Of a stretch of DNA of 64,000 nucleotides, positions 19,448-36,340 are shown in pieces. Within the stretch, counting starts at the first letter, position 1, and each line of letters starts with the position of its first letter. The stretch is from the NCBI GenBank assembly GCA_032718475.1, contig JAUCBJ010006397.1, forward strand, positions 21,053-85,052, read 5' to 3'. Source of the DNA: Nemertoderma westbladi (taxonomy: Eukaryota; Xenacoelomorpha; Nemertodermatida; Nemertodermatidae). Position numbers and translations under genes: made by a program. Below the pieces are notes generated by a model. It saw only the letters and a program-made list of their open reading frames with translations, was not told the DNA's origin and ran no database searches.

Positions 19448-22240
19448 ATATGTAAGGAAAGTAGGCCCATGCTAGGCCCACGGTAGGCCCTACAAAATAC
19501 ACGAATTTGTAGATGAAGACATACTGTGTTCTAGCAGGACCATTTGGATTAGTTAAAACGATATATTTTTAATGTGGTCATAAAGAAATTAATGACATTC
19601 CGGTTTCATTAATTACATATTACCATTAGCACGTTGACGGCCTCGTCATCAGGAACGGAAACGCCCAAACCGCAAACAGCGGCGACTATGTAATAAAGAG
19701 CGTTATTGTTATATTTGCATTACGAACCGTCACTGGAAACACATTGAAAATAAATGTTTAATATATAGCATGAACTACTTTGAGATATAAAATACCTGTA
19801 TAACAAATTATCCCAATAAGTAAAGACAGATGTGTAGCTACTTACATTCACTACTGTACCAAAGTGTAAAAGCTTCCCACGCCGCCTAAAGTAACAAAGG
19901 TGAACACAGGGAGTTCAAAAATCCCATTCACACCCAACATGGGGCCCCTGTTGAACCACTTTAAGATAATTACAATTTCTCTATACCCCCAAAAGCGCAG
20001 TCACCATTTTGATTTAAATTAAGCTTAATTTATTGGATGTGTTTGATGAAGCCTACTGTATATTCTAGCAACGCATGGCCACTCATTGTAGTTCTGTGAA
20101 AATGTTCAGCCTTCCAAGTATTTCCTCGAAGTAGTGCCCTTGATAAATAAATTAATTGGGTTGACGTTTAATTAAATCCAACAGGGAATGCCGAATTATA
20201 ATCCTCCATCTATACAATGAATAGCATGCAGCATTGTAATAGACCCTTTGTTAAAGTACAGTAACTATAATAAAGTATTAAGGTAAGTTGCCAAATAATT
20301 AATTGTATTCGGGAACCTAATAAGCTAAGAGTATGCATGAAAAAATTAGAAATTAACAAAATTCTTAGAAATTAACCGTTGTTCTTTAAAAATAGTCTGA
20401 TTCTATCTGTGGTTGCAACGGTATTAGTATTTAGGTGGTCATATAAATCCGTCACACCGGTCGAAATTAAATCTGCAATCTGCATAGCATTGATAGACCC
20501 CGGCAGCCCCCACGGCACGGGGGTAGTACAGTTCATATGAATTATAAACAGCACAAAGGTAAAGAATATAAGTACAGTCAGGTAAATAAATACTCACCTA
20601 GGTAAATATACAGTAGAGAGGCAATAATAGGCCTACACAAGCAAAAATACACATACAAGTTATAATTAACAAATAAGTTTTTTTTCCTCATTTAAGTCTC
20701 ATTTATTTACATAGATAGTAAAAAATTTTACAAAATTCAGATAATGTTAAACAATACATACCCATCGCCAGCTCACGTTACTAAGCAACAAATTTAAGAG
20801 GGAAAATTAAAAACTATTATTACCAAATAAGTAGGCCCATTGATATTCCAAGTATAATATTATTGGTTCATAAGATCCCATACAGGTTTAATCAGTTAAC
20901 AGCGATGTAATTCAGTACCTGAGTGACTTCAAGTTCAAGTAGAGGGAAGTTCTAAACATTATATAAGTTTATACGACAGCCAATAATATGCTCCTTAGAA
21001 AATTGAGCTTTCGCCTACAATTAACAGGACACAGGGCGTGACATTGCCTAAAATGTGTGACTTATTAAGGGGGGGGGGGGGGGGGGGGGGGGTAGTCGAA
21101 TTTAAATAAAATTTTGAAAGGCGTTCTTATCTGATTCAGTATTTTACGCTGATTCCAAATCTGCAAACAGTTTTACCATATTATCTTGTTTGTTTTAGAG
21201 ATGTATTTATATATAATATGGAGAAGGTTAGTATTTGATTTCAATTTCTGTAATTTTTTAGGCTCATTAGTGCCTAATTGTCAATGATAAAACTGCGACT
21301 CGATCATAAATAGCGAGTTGTTTGATTTTACCCCACACATGACAGTGTGCGGCTTTCTTGCAGCAATAGCTGCAAGCCATTGAGGTCTTAGCAAAAAATG
21401 TCTAATTATTATACTATGGCTAGTTATACTGTATATTGGCTTCCAAGAAGATAATTAATGAGTTTTGTTCATATGGTTATAATTCTTTGGGGAGGAACAT
21501 GCCTAGATATTAATTACTCGATATTATATTTTAGACTATGCGTACATTTAGATTATACTAAATCGGTAGATGACTAGAATAAGGTAAAAAGGGCTTCGTG
21601 AAACTTACACCTGTGTTCATTTTTATACATTTTTGGATTGGAGCGCCTCAAATTTAGTACCTTTACCAACTATTAGCATTCTACTACTGTACTAGCTGTA
21701 GACTCGAACATATGACATAATTTAGTTGTTCGCTAAAGAAAGGAAGCACAATAATTCGCTCACACTAAATCGCATTGTACCGGAAAATATTATTTAATCG
21801 AGATAAGCGATTCTTAAAGTTTAACAACCTCATCTTTGGTCGTACAGATCGCTAATTCAGGGCTCATTTTAAAGGGAATTAAAAAAAAAATGCTCGTTAT
21901 GTTATTTATGGGCGTTTAATTGAGGTCCATAAACAAGTCTACAGGGTTAATGAAGGCAAGGAAGGGTCTTTCACCACGTGGATATAAGAACACGAAAATT
22001 AATTATTTACGGTATGGCCATTTCCCCCTCGCGGGAGTCTTCCGCGGTATAATCAAAATCAAATAAAACAGTTTAAAGTCATTAACCCTGTAATTATGAA
22101 CACGCCACGAAAAACGCCGTTCCGGTTAATCCAACACCTAAGATAAATAAGTCTTACATTTCTGCTCCTTGTTTTTTTTTATGTCACTTCATTTCACTAT
22201 TAAATAAAAGTAAAGTTGATGTGAACGTGGTACACGAGAC
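19448..22240. other. Intergenic, no confirmed gene
   Basis: AT-rich with scattered A/T runs and a 24-base poly-G (21069-21092). The only protein-like stretch is a short minus-strand frame at 20372-20602 that reads CTTPVPWGLPGSINAMQIAD and then a helical tail with DHLNTNTVATTDRIRLFLK. It could be a terminal exon of something but has no recognised family and no clear acceptor, so it is not called as a gene. Confidence 0.4.
21069..21092. repeat. Poly-G tract (24 G)
   Basis: An uninterrupted run of 24 G in AT-rich intergenic DNA, not inside a recognised copy of the foldback family. Confidence 0.95.
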
Positions 22241-22335
22241 ATCGGAGGCAACTCTAATGATCCTCTCTCTTGCCTGTTACCTGTAAGGCAGGAAGGGTGC
22301 CGTACTAACGTCCCACGCTCGAATACACTGACTAT
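22240..22335. repeat. Second copy of the dispersed repeat at 3225
   Basis: Carries CCTCTCTCTTGCCTGTTACC, TGTAAGGCAGGAAGGGTG and CTAACGTCCCAC in the same order as at 3240-3295. Type unknown. Confidence 0.5.
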
Positions 22336-22439
22336 ACAACCATAGTATTTACTTAGAGAAAACAGTGGTGTAAACGCTACGCCGACAATCAACAACCAAA
22401 CCCGACAACCATTATTGAGGCTAATTAATGTTATAATAA

Positions 22440-22505
22440 TAAATTGAGGGAAAGGAACAGGTTACAGTGGAATGTTATTCAAGTCAAAACAATAATAAAG
22501 AGTCA
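22440..22505 (+). repeat. Dispersed AAAGGAGCAGGTTAC monomer
   Basis: Reads ATTGAGGGAAAGGAACAGGT, then TACAGTGG and AAAACAATAATAAAG, a single diverged copy of the unit tandem at 50905-51258. Confidence 0.6.
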
Positions 22506-22601
22506 TGGAACCAGGTCAGAGTTTCATCTTTGCCGTTGTCACTCAGCAGTGTAGTTGTTGGCGTAGCGTTTGCATCTAGTTAACAGCTTAAAGAAAACTG
22601 G

Positions 22602-22684
22602 GCTGTACCTTTTCTAGGGCTCGAACTCATGACCTTCCGGTTGGAAGAGCAACTATCTAAACACTCAGTCAGCCGCTGAGAAAA
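22602..22684 (-). mobile_element. tRNA-like sequence, probably a SINE head
   Basis: Reversed it reads GCGGCTGACTGAGTGTTTAG (A-box-like), then TTCCAACCGGAAGG and GAGTTCGAGCCCT (B-box-like). The spacing suits a tRNA, but the acceptor ends do not pair, so it is more likely a SINE or tRNA pseudogene than a working tRNA. Confidence 0.5.
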
Positions 22685-22689
22685 TTTAA

Positions 22690-25290
22690 TCGAAATCGTT
22701 AGAGCGGTTTTGGCTGGAGAACAGCCTGTCAGCCAAGAGCAACTCTCACAGTAAGTAACCTCTCGGTTAATAATAATATCAGTCTGACACTAAATTTCAA
22801 TTTCTGGACGAATTACACCACAATATTATGTTTACATAAATGATAAACCCATTATCACCCAAGCTACGAAGCGAAGCTACGGAGCTAAAAAAAATTACAA
22901 ACAAAATGGCATATAATGATTCCATTACAACTGGTAGAGGAATGCTGTATTCTCAATTCATGAATGATGACGCACATTCAATTTCTGCCAGATGTAGAAG
23001 TTAATCTGTATTGTTGGCAGGGCTGCCTTATATTAGTTTGCGTTGTCTTACATTATTTCATTGTATTAAACTTAACCTTATCCCCCGGACTATCTTATTG
23101 TATATTATAACTAAACTTCACATTCGTGTGCAGACAGTCGGCTTATACACTAGGGCCAAAATAAAAGGCTCGGCCTTGGGATTAACTCCGCCACAGTCCA
23201 AAACTCCAGGAATGTTGATAGATTGTTTGTTAGACTTTGTGGGAACGGGTATTCCATACCCTAAGTTAACTCGCGCTCTAGTAGACTACGTATAAGTATA
23301 CCGATAGAGTTGGGGGTCCTTAAATTCCATTGTTTATCACCTTGGAATATTGTCAACATAACAATAAAAGGGACCAATGGTATGTCCAACCGGGACACCC
23401 CCCCCCCCCCCCCCCCACTCATGTGTGCTATGGACTTCCAACTATTTAACGCAAGTTATAGAAATAAATTTGGCAGATTATTTGATTCAATATACTTCTT
23501 TAATTAGCTAATGTATGAGATAAATTAAGATTAGCAATCACAGAGGGGCTAAATAAATACACACAGGAGTAATTAGGTACCATATCATATCCGATTAAAT
23601 AAAACCTATAAACTAAGCATCAGATGTATTGAAAAGGTTTCGAAAGTAGCTCAAAGGGAAAATCTGTGTTTATAATAGAACCATCAGATCCACCCATGGC
23701 ACGGATGTTTGTTCCGACAAAAACAGCAACACTACACACAATATTATTATGATTTATATCGCAGCACTAATTGGTTGGACTACAACTAAACATTAGGTCC
23801 AGTCAGTCCATGGATGGATTCGGGGTTTAATACAACCACGTATTATAGAGAATAGGTTATACCAGCCAAACAAATAATGTTACTAAGTGAGACTAAACGT
23901 AAACAAACAAATATATGACAAAATTACGAATGAGTGCTTTAAACGAATCAAATCTACCTAAATTGGACAAAATCATAATAATAATAGTACAAAGGGGGTA
24001 TACTTTATGTAAATAAGACGTTAATATTTACACACCTTTGCAATTTAAAAAAATATCCTACAGTGCAATTGGGAACATTTAAAATAACAACACCACAACG
24101 TTGGCCGAAAAACCGTTGGCCGAAAAAACACCTTCACAAAAACAAGAAACAAATGAAAACCACCACAGCGTAAATACACCAGAACCGAGGTGCAATCTCG
24201 GGAGGCGAGTAAACAATAACACATCAACAACGAACGAGTTAGGAGTAGTTGGGTGTAGCATCAGTTACACATTACCTGTAAAAAAAAACTCGGTCCATTT
24301 AGGTACCCCAAACACATCAAAATTACTGATAAATTAAACTCAAATAAATAAAAACAAGTCGCTTATATAAATATATCCAAGTTATTCTTATTATATAAAA
24401 CCTACAATCAAATTTGTTGATTTGCAATGGGTTTATTGATCATATTATTAGTTATCATATCATACTAACTAACTAACTAACTGCATTTAATTTTTACAGT
24501 TAAAAAATATCAAAGGCGACACAATGCTGTAACACCAACGATGGGCGTTAATATTGGCAAAACATTGTCAGTCAAATTATATCAACTTTGTACTATGAGA
24601 TGTCTTGGGTTGGGAATGTTTGATACTAACATTAAATTACATTATAAATTAACAGGATTCCTTTAAGTGGGGCATCTAATTATTCATCCCCAATGTGTAA
24701 CACAATTTCAACCTACAGTGTACGATTGGCCCAAAATATACCAACATTGTTATACCACATGAGGCACCAACAGACAATGAACTGATATACCGGTATGTTT
24801 TTTATGCAATTATAAGTAACCGTCAAAGCGTGAATTAAATATTTAGTTAAATTTTAAATTGCCCGCTTTAAAAATAAAGGTTTAACTTCAAGGTTTAACA
24901 TTTTTTATAAAGTTTTTTTTGCAGTTTTCTGTTTTTTTTTCTCATAGATATAAACCAGACACCAAAGTCCGAAACTTACGTTACTAAATGTCCTGGAGGC
25001 ACTAGGCGGCGCATTCATCGTCACCAAGCAACACTAACAGTACAAACAATTGTTGAGAACATCTCAGTTATGACGTAAGTAGTTAACGTATTAACGATAT
25101 TAGCAGTGTTCTTCAAATATATTCCAACATAATAATGATATACACAAACACACTATTATAATCTATAATGCTTCATATATAATATATATAAATAATATCA
25201 AAGAAATACAACCCAATTTACCATATGTAATAGGGTATATATATTCCTATTGTATATTGAGAAATACATTTCAACATTTGCATTGTAAAA
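22690..25290. other. Intergenic, no gene seen
   Basis: AT-rich. It contains a 19-base poly-C (23398-23416), a duplicated CGTTGGCCGAAAAA (24092-24125), a (TAAC)5-like run near 24462-24482 and an AT dinucleotide run near 25322. None of the short frames has protein character. The SERCA 3' UTR should begin at 25610 and run leftwards, but its end was not found. Confidence 0.4.
23398..23416. repeat. Poly-C tract (19 C)
   Basis: An uninterrupted run of 19 C following ACCGGGACA. Confidence 0.95.
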
Positions 25291-25610
25291 AAATTATAAA
25301 TTGTGGGAAGCATTAAATATAATATATATATATATATTTATGTTAGCAACCAACTGTGATGAGACGGACAGATAGACAGACAGAAAGCCGGACAAACTAG
25401 ACATAGAGCCCCAATGGATTCGTATGTGAGACCGCACTAAAACCAAAACACTAAATCTCACAAAATGGAAATATGGAATGTTACAATTCCAATTCCTGAA
25501 TCGAATATATGGAAAGTTCGTCGAGATGGCACAACTGAATATCAACCTATTTCCTATACTAGTACGGCTGGCCTGTTGCGTAGCAACGTAGGTACAATAA
25601 ACGGACATCA

Positions 25611-27500
<1,890 letters not shown>

Positions 27501-28689
27501 TTATACAATTAAATTATTTAAACATCTAACTATTAATCTACGAAAAATACAATCCAGACTAAAAACTACATAACCAATGGGGGGCAAATGCTCTTGTTCT
27601 GGATTGCAGATCATAAATATAAATATGTTTTTCCTTTTCTTATTATCCTTATTGTTGTGCATTACCCTTTCATGCAGAGATACAGTATGCGTTTTGGTGT
27701 GTAATTTTGAATACCGGTATTCCAATGTTGTTAATATTTAATTAATAAATTAATTGTATGCAATTTAACTATTAAGTTATATACGTTACATACTTGTGTC
27801 TTGTGTGTAAAGTAGCACATTACAGTGTGAAGATCCGAGTGGCTTTGTTACACGAACGAACGTTAGTGAGAAAGTTTACGTTCAACAATGGATGTACTAT
27901 TAGCCAGGGACAGGATACGATACGAAAATGGATTTATCGCAAAAATTTATACGTATTGAATTTCGTATCGTACCATAAAAATTAACTTCGTATCGTATAA
28001 TACGAATAAATATTTTTCGTATTTCGTATCGTATTTTCGTATTTATTATTTTGTAAATATTAATGTTTTCAACAGTCAAACCACATAATTTTTACATTTT
28101 TTTCCTCTAAATTGGGGCAAAATTAGGATGTATAGTATATAAACTATATATTTTGAATGGGAATTAAACTAATAATAATCATTTGATGCCAGCTGGACAA
28201 CAGTGGGATTATTGATGAGAATCATAGCATTATATACCTGCTGAAGTCACCGAATCATGTATACACTACCTATGGATGGTTTAGTGAAAAATGCAAGATA
28301 TCTGCCGGACTATACCTGTGCAGTCTAAATATGGTACGGTATTTTGAATTTGATATGTCACTAATGGTTTTCATTGGCATAATAGGCATTTGCGTTGCTA
28401 ACAATAATATATAAAAGGTGCATGGAATACATTTTAATATAGTAACACTCCAACCCCCTCCGCCCACTTTAAAACCCCTTGGGCCTTCTTGCGTCATGTA
28501 GGCTACATTAAATACCTCCACGCCGGTTGGCAGTCAGTACCCAACCCACCCATCTATGTAATTGGGTAATTCAAAAATTGTTGGCAATAACGAATTATTT
28601 AATTATTGATTATAAATATATTGCTAAGTCTATAAAGCTCGGGGTTGCTAGGGCAACGAATCGATGTTTGTTATTATGTTAACTCCCCA

Positions 28690-28709
28690 CCCCCCCCCCC
28701 CCCCCCCCC
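28690..28709. repeat. Poly-C tract (20 C)
   Basis: An uninterrupted 20-base C run in the SERCA intron; on the transcribed strand this is poly-G. Confidence 0.95.
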
Positions 28710-29071
28710 ATCCTCACCAAAGTCGGATACAGAAAGAAATATAAATTAATCCTTTGTATTCCACTAATCAACCTCCTAATCTATAATTCAAATGTAAATT
28801 CCGCTAGTTTATTCACATAAGTTATATACGTGTCCAGTCGTATATAGTGTGCATAGCACAAATATATAAGTGGTACCGGGAATGTTGTGAAATATTTAAT
28901 CGTGGAAATTATTATTTATATGTTCTTTAATTTTTGACTAGGAAAAGGATTACTTTTCCAATAATAGTGATGCTGATGTGAAGGACATAAACAACATAAA
29001 ACTTTCTTATTTCACTTTCAACAATCTTGTGTCGGAAAAATTGAATTGCTAATATTTATAAAACGGTTGTA

Positions 29072-29091
29072 CCCCCCCCCCCCCCCCCCCC
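29072..29091. repeat. Poly-C tract (20 C)
   Basis: A second 20-base C run in the SERCA intron, 360 bases from the first. Confidence 0.95.
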
Positions 29092-31154
29092 GCTCCACCC
29101 GTCTCGGCCAGTTAAATAAATTAACGTAGGAGGCAATGCCTACCATAACTGGCGGGAATTCACCACTTGTTCTTTCTTCACTAGTAACTGGGATTCCAGT
29201 GATTGCGACATGCGAATGCTCACAGCTCAAATTGTGTACGTGGTGGATTACCTGAAAACCTTAAGGGCGTAAAACCAAAGACACTATAGTGTCAACAGAC
29301 ACTAGTGAGATACCGCGGATTTTAGAGAATGTTCATTACAGTAACAACCCTTAGAAAGCAGTAAATTGCATGGGAATGAGACAACCATGGAAGTAAATAG
29401 TAAGTTAATTAAATAACAACAGGAGTGGCTGTCATCCAAGGGAACTGGTTGTTAGCCATCTGAGATCCATGTGGTACAGTACGTGTACCGGTACAGGTAT
29501 AAAGGCAGGCCAAATTAAGGAAGAACTTAACTCAGTGAGTGATTGAACGTAACAATATACCTACATAACATATCAGCATCACTTAAACAAACTGGTTTAT
29601 TATTCTGCCATACATGGACCAGTGAGTAGTTGGTAAGCACCCACCCGGTCATACACCACTGCATAAGGACAGTAATTATAAATTCATAGAATGATATAAA
29701 TATAGTAATTGTAGAATTCGCAACACATGCGTCTCCCACACTGGGCGTGGGCGTGTTCGTCCAATATATACCAAGTGGTTGCAATATCTTCTAGATTTGC
29801 TGCATTAGTGGCACTTCCAGCGGTAAACTTCAGATATACAGCGACATATATTGGTGTTTTACTACTACTAGGATCGGCATTGATCATCATCATTGATCAA
29901 TCATTGATCAAGAAAACTTGCCACCTCCTTGCAGCATAAAGGAGGTGCCACCTGTAGCTGCATAGACCCTCTTACTAGGGCAAATCTGGTCCTGTAACTA
30001 GAACCCCCTTCGTTCTGGGATAAGGACGCCCTTGTTCCTGGATTAAGTACCCATATACTTGGCTGCAGGGGTATATGGCCTGGCCAGGAAGATGGTGATC
30101 TACCAATGGCTGGTCAGGAGTAGAGTGTTCTCATGTCCACTCTGAGTGCACTTCACTGCGACCTGCACCTGGCAGAAGGGGTACAGGGCATGACCCAGCA
30201 GATGAGCTGCACAGCCAATGGTGGGTCATGTGCGCCAGAGTAGGTATGGATGATGGGCCTCATATCTGACTCCACTGCGACACCCACCCTGTGGAATGGC
30301 AAACCAGGGTTTGGTATTTGCCCCGAGAGCTGACATGGTGTTTTGGGTAAATGAGTGGTTTAATATTATTATAAATTTTTGTTGGCTCAGCTTTGCAAAG
30401 TAGGCAATGACGTCATTGCCGAATTTGCAAACCTGTGCGGTGCCCAACAAAAGAAAAATAAATGTTACAGTGGCACGATATTCTAAGCAAAACAATAAAC
30501 GAAAGTCAATAGGACACGTTACAGTTTTATTTTTGGGAAAAAGCAGCGGTTATTTGCGTCGAATTTACCCTGGAGTGGAGAGGCTGTTAATATTAATTGC
30601 GCCCAAAGTCCCTATCTACAAGAGATATTTATTTACCACCACATTCCCAAACTGTTCTTTACGCAACGATAGTTTGCCACATTGAATAACAAAGATAAGG
30701 AAATTAGCTTCCGCAGTTTATTTCCTCCAACCAAAACCAAAATAAAGTGCATAAACCTTGAGGTCCAGTCTGCCGCAACGGCAGGGAGGTTACAAGTAAC
30801 TTGGGTGGTTGGTGTTGTAACTGTACAGAGAGTTAAGCAAAAACAACAAGTGAAGAATATAGTCGTCCCTCTGTGTTTAGTGAGTTTAATTGTTATGTTT
30901 TTATATTATTCAATCCATTGTATGAAAATGGTAGTTTTACACAATTTTGTGTAAATAGATGGTGAGTTTAAAAAAATTATATTAACGGAACTGAGGTAGC
31001 AATTTGGATTGCAGGGAGCAAATTAATATATATACCGTATTCTGCAAATTCGTTATAAAAATTGGATAATTAGAAAACCAAAATTTGAGACAGGGAATTT
31101 TCTAGCAAATCTCATAACGGCGAATTAATAACTCGTTTCAATGCTTAATTATCA

Positions 31155-31215
31155 ATTAATGGAAAGGAGCAGGTTACAGTGGCATGATATTATAACCAAA
31201 ACAATAAAGGTACAA
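31155..31215 (+). repeat. Dispersed AAAGGAGCAGGTTAC monomer
   Basis: Reads TTAATGGAAAGGAGCAGGTT, then ACAGTGGCATGATATT and ATAACCAAAACAATAAAGG, close to the unit that is tandem at 50905-51258. A weaker copy lies at 30460-30530. Confidence 0.7.
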
Positions 31216-31642
31216 TTTCACATTTGTATGAAATTAGTGTGTGTTCGTTTTTTTTCTACTATGTATGTAATATTGTGTCCCTCAAGGTTGATAATAAATA
31301 TTGGTTGCATGACCTATATTATATAGTTAATTTTTAAAAATATATTTTTTACTGTCAAATTATTAACAATATAATAAAAAACAATTTGAAACTTGAAAAA
31401 ATTTACCCGAGATTCCAGTACCGGTAGGCCTACCGTATATTTTTTTAATTTTGTTGTTTTAATTTTTTTTTATTATATTTTTAGAGTTATATTTTAGTAT
31501 GTATACAGTAATGTAATATAAGACACGCGGTACATTGGCTTGGGAAGCTGAATATATATCCGTAAAAATAATTCCGCAGTTTGCAGCGTTTGCCCAGGTC
31601 GCGAACATTGCGCAGCTATGGCCCATATTAGCCCATTTATTA

Positions 31643-33880
<2,238 letters not shown>

Positions 33881-34593
33881 TTAATTATTTTCTTCCGCCA
33901 ACAGTAGGATCAAGTGGACAGCCTCCATTACCTTGGCTTCATCCTTGTTGTTCATGAAATCGGAAATTGAACACCATGATAGGTTGGGATCTCGTGGGAT
34001 ACGACTACAAGTGGTTATCAGATGAGCTTCATCTTGTATCGACCCACAAGGGCAGATACGGCGATCAGGTGGGATCTTTTTCCAGCGACCTAATTCAACG
34101 GCTAGGCGGGTGGAGCCGAGCCTTAAGCGGGTCCAAGCGATGCGATCAGGTTCGTTAAACGTTTTGCGGGAAATGTAACAAATGTGAGGTGATAAATTGG
34201 GGTTATATAACTGGTATAATTTTTTCTTTGTTGAGTCGACCTCGGAGCGAACATTTAATTTTAGTTTTTCCATGGCATCCATCACAAAGTCTTTCTTTGA
34301 AGAAAGAATATATTCAACCTGGCCCGCCATAGGCGTTTGATGCAACATACATTGGTCTAGTACAGTAGTACCATCATCAGAGGTTTGTGAATCTCTTCAT
34401 GTTCGATCATGTTACACAAAAAGTCGTATTGCCGTTTCAATATAAGTGGTTTAGGTTCGGGAACATTGGATTCGATATGGAGAATTTGTCTACACACATT
34501 GGGGCGGACCCCCATTAATAGAGGTAGAATAAAACGTCTGTCCTTATCTGATCTGATCTGATCTGATCTGACAGCATCTGATCCTATAACCAA
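33881..34593 (-). pseudogene. LINE ORF2 C-terminal fragment with CCHC-like zinc motif
   Basis: Two minus-strand frames joined by a frameshift. The main one (33881-34348) contains TRLRLGSTRLAVELGRW, then RRICPCGSIQDEAHLITTC, which matches the zinc-binding tail of many non-LTR retrotransposons (R-L-R-x-G…(L/C)-x-C-x-C-G…D-x-x-H-x-x-x-x-C). The upstream frame (34357-34593) gives LPLLMGVRPNVCRQILH. It starts in a (TCTGA)n run at 34546-34576 that reappears in inverted orientation at 36130-36165 with the neighbouring GGACAGACGTTTTA. This is a 5'-truncated dead copy. Confidence 0.7.
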
Positions 34594-34599
34594 TCAGGA

Positions 34600-35100
34600 G
34601 AAAGAGATATAATATTTACCTAACTGTCTGTTAGGTAAATAGCCAATAGCTGAATAGGGGATCACGTTTCAGGTTGCCTGTTACGTATCAGTATCATCAT
34701 ATGAAGTAGCAGTACAGGCATATCGGTATGCATCTAAATGCACAAAGGCATGTTATTATATATTAAAAATGCGATATACAGTAGGATGAAGGATGGTGGG
34801 TATGAAAGTCGTAGATTTAGTCTGTTAGTTGGTGTTGAAATATTAAACTTTTATTAAAAACAATACAGCATTTGCTGCAATATTTTTCTCGTAAATCTTT
34901 CTTGTTAATAGTTATCATTATTAATAGTTAAAGTTAATTATATTAATTATAATTAATATTATTAATTAAGTACGGTAATGATTCTTATTAATATATTACA
35001 TTTAAAATATGTATGAAATTTAAGAAATTTATTAATTTTACTATTTATTAAAGAATAGGGGAAGGTGGATGGGAATGTGGGAATTTATAAACACTTATTA
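34600..35100. other. Intergenic AT-rich stretch, nothing recognised
   Basis: Very AT-rich with TTAATTATTAATTA tracts between 34920 and 35040; no gene or repeat family identified. Confidence 0.4.
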
Positions 35101-35104
35101 CCTT

Positions 35105-35280
35105 CCAATTGAAGGAAAAGAGCAGGTTACAGCGGCTGTAATTTCTAACCAAAACAATAAACGACGTTGTTACCTACAAATTGGGAAAGGAGCAGGTTAC
35201 CGAGACAGGGTTTTCTAACCAAAACAATAAACGATTTTGTTACCTACCAATTGAGGGAAAGTAGAATATGTTACCGCGGC
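35105..35280 (+). repeat. Short tandem of the AAAGGAGCAGGTTAC repeat
   Basis: About three units of roughly 60 bp beginning ATTGAAGGAAAAGAGCAGGT, ATTGGGAAAGGAGCAGGTTA and ATTGAGGGAAAGTAGAATAT, each followed by TTCTAACCAAAACAATAAACGA where complete. A related fragment with CAAAACAATAAACGAATTAG is at 35560-35590. Same family as 50905-51258. Confidence 0.8.
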
Positions 35281-36027
35281 GGCTTGTTTACACAGTTACA
35301 CCACCGGTCACCTTCTTACTAACCGTCCTACTGACTGATCAATAGATCATCCCCCTCAAAAAATAAAGGACATCGCGCACGCGCATAAAACACTTAATAA
35401 AGACAAATTTAATAAAAAATATCGACCGAAAAATGAAATCCTTGTATTCTTCACATGGGCGAAGAATACCAGACTTTCTGCCGTTTTATTTCACTTTGCA
35501 GTTACCCCTATGTGAAGAATACCAGGTTTTCACCAAAAACACAGGTTACACTGAATATAACCAAAACAATAAACGAATTAGTATATGTGCAGGTTATAAG
35601 ACATAAATAAGCTCTATAATACACTCAATAAAGATAAATTAAAAAAGAATTAAAACCTTCAAATATAAAATTCCAATAAAAGTCAACCGAAAAGTGAAAT
35701 CCTGGTATGCTTCACATGGGCGGTATTCTTCACATGGACCGACACCAAAATTTGGCACCAGCCGCTAAAAACAAATTTAAAATTTCTAGCTTATTTTATT
35801 TGAATTCCTTTTAGTTAGTTTCAGTTAGTATTTTAGTTAGTATCGTTAGTTTCAGAGCGGGAAGTATTATATTGACACCCCCCGGGTTTAAGGGGAATAC
35901 CGGGGAAACTTCACATGCTGACATAGGCAGAAAGTCCAGTACTCATTTAGCTACCATTTAAGGATGCAAGGCAGAGATGCCTCGCTAAACCCTTCAAAAC
36001 ATTCGTGCCGAAACGAAAACTACCTTG

Positions 36028-36100
36028 GCCCCATGCCGGGGTTGAACCCACAACCTCCGAGAGATGTGAATTCAATATAACCACTACACCAAGGTGCGCT
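36028..36100 (-). mobile_element. tRNA-like sequence, probably a SINE head
   Basis: Reversed, TTGGTGTAGTGGTTA is a good A-box and GTGGGTTCAACCCC a good B-box, with tRNA-like spacing. The acceptor ends pair at only three of seven positions and the T stem has one mismatch, so a SINE or tRNA pseudogene is favoured. It adjoins a GATCA-repeat stretch related to the LINE fragment at 34.5 kb. Confidence 0.55.
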
Positions 36101-36340
36101 CTGAACCAAGGTGGAACAAGTGTCAGATACCGTCAGATCAGATCAGATCAGATAAGGACAGACGTTTTAGCCATCCTACCATTAATAAGCATAGCATTAT
36201 AAAATTACATAGGCCTAAACGCAGAAACGATAGCTGGATACCCTAAAATATATAAACTGACAGACTGAGGCAGTGAGGCTAGGACATAGGAAGCTGAGTA
36301 CTGGTACTGCCCTAGCCCATTCTGCTAAGTAGGGCATGTA

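Noticed and set aside
29018-29230. Frame with FPPVMVGIASYVNLFNW recalling the end of a trypsin-like protease
   Set aside because: No catalytic motif upstream, frame runs straight into a poly-G tract, and it lies inside the SERCA intron; similarity is too weak.
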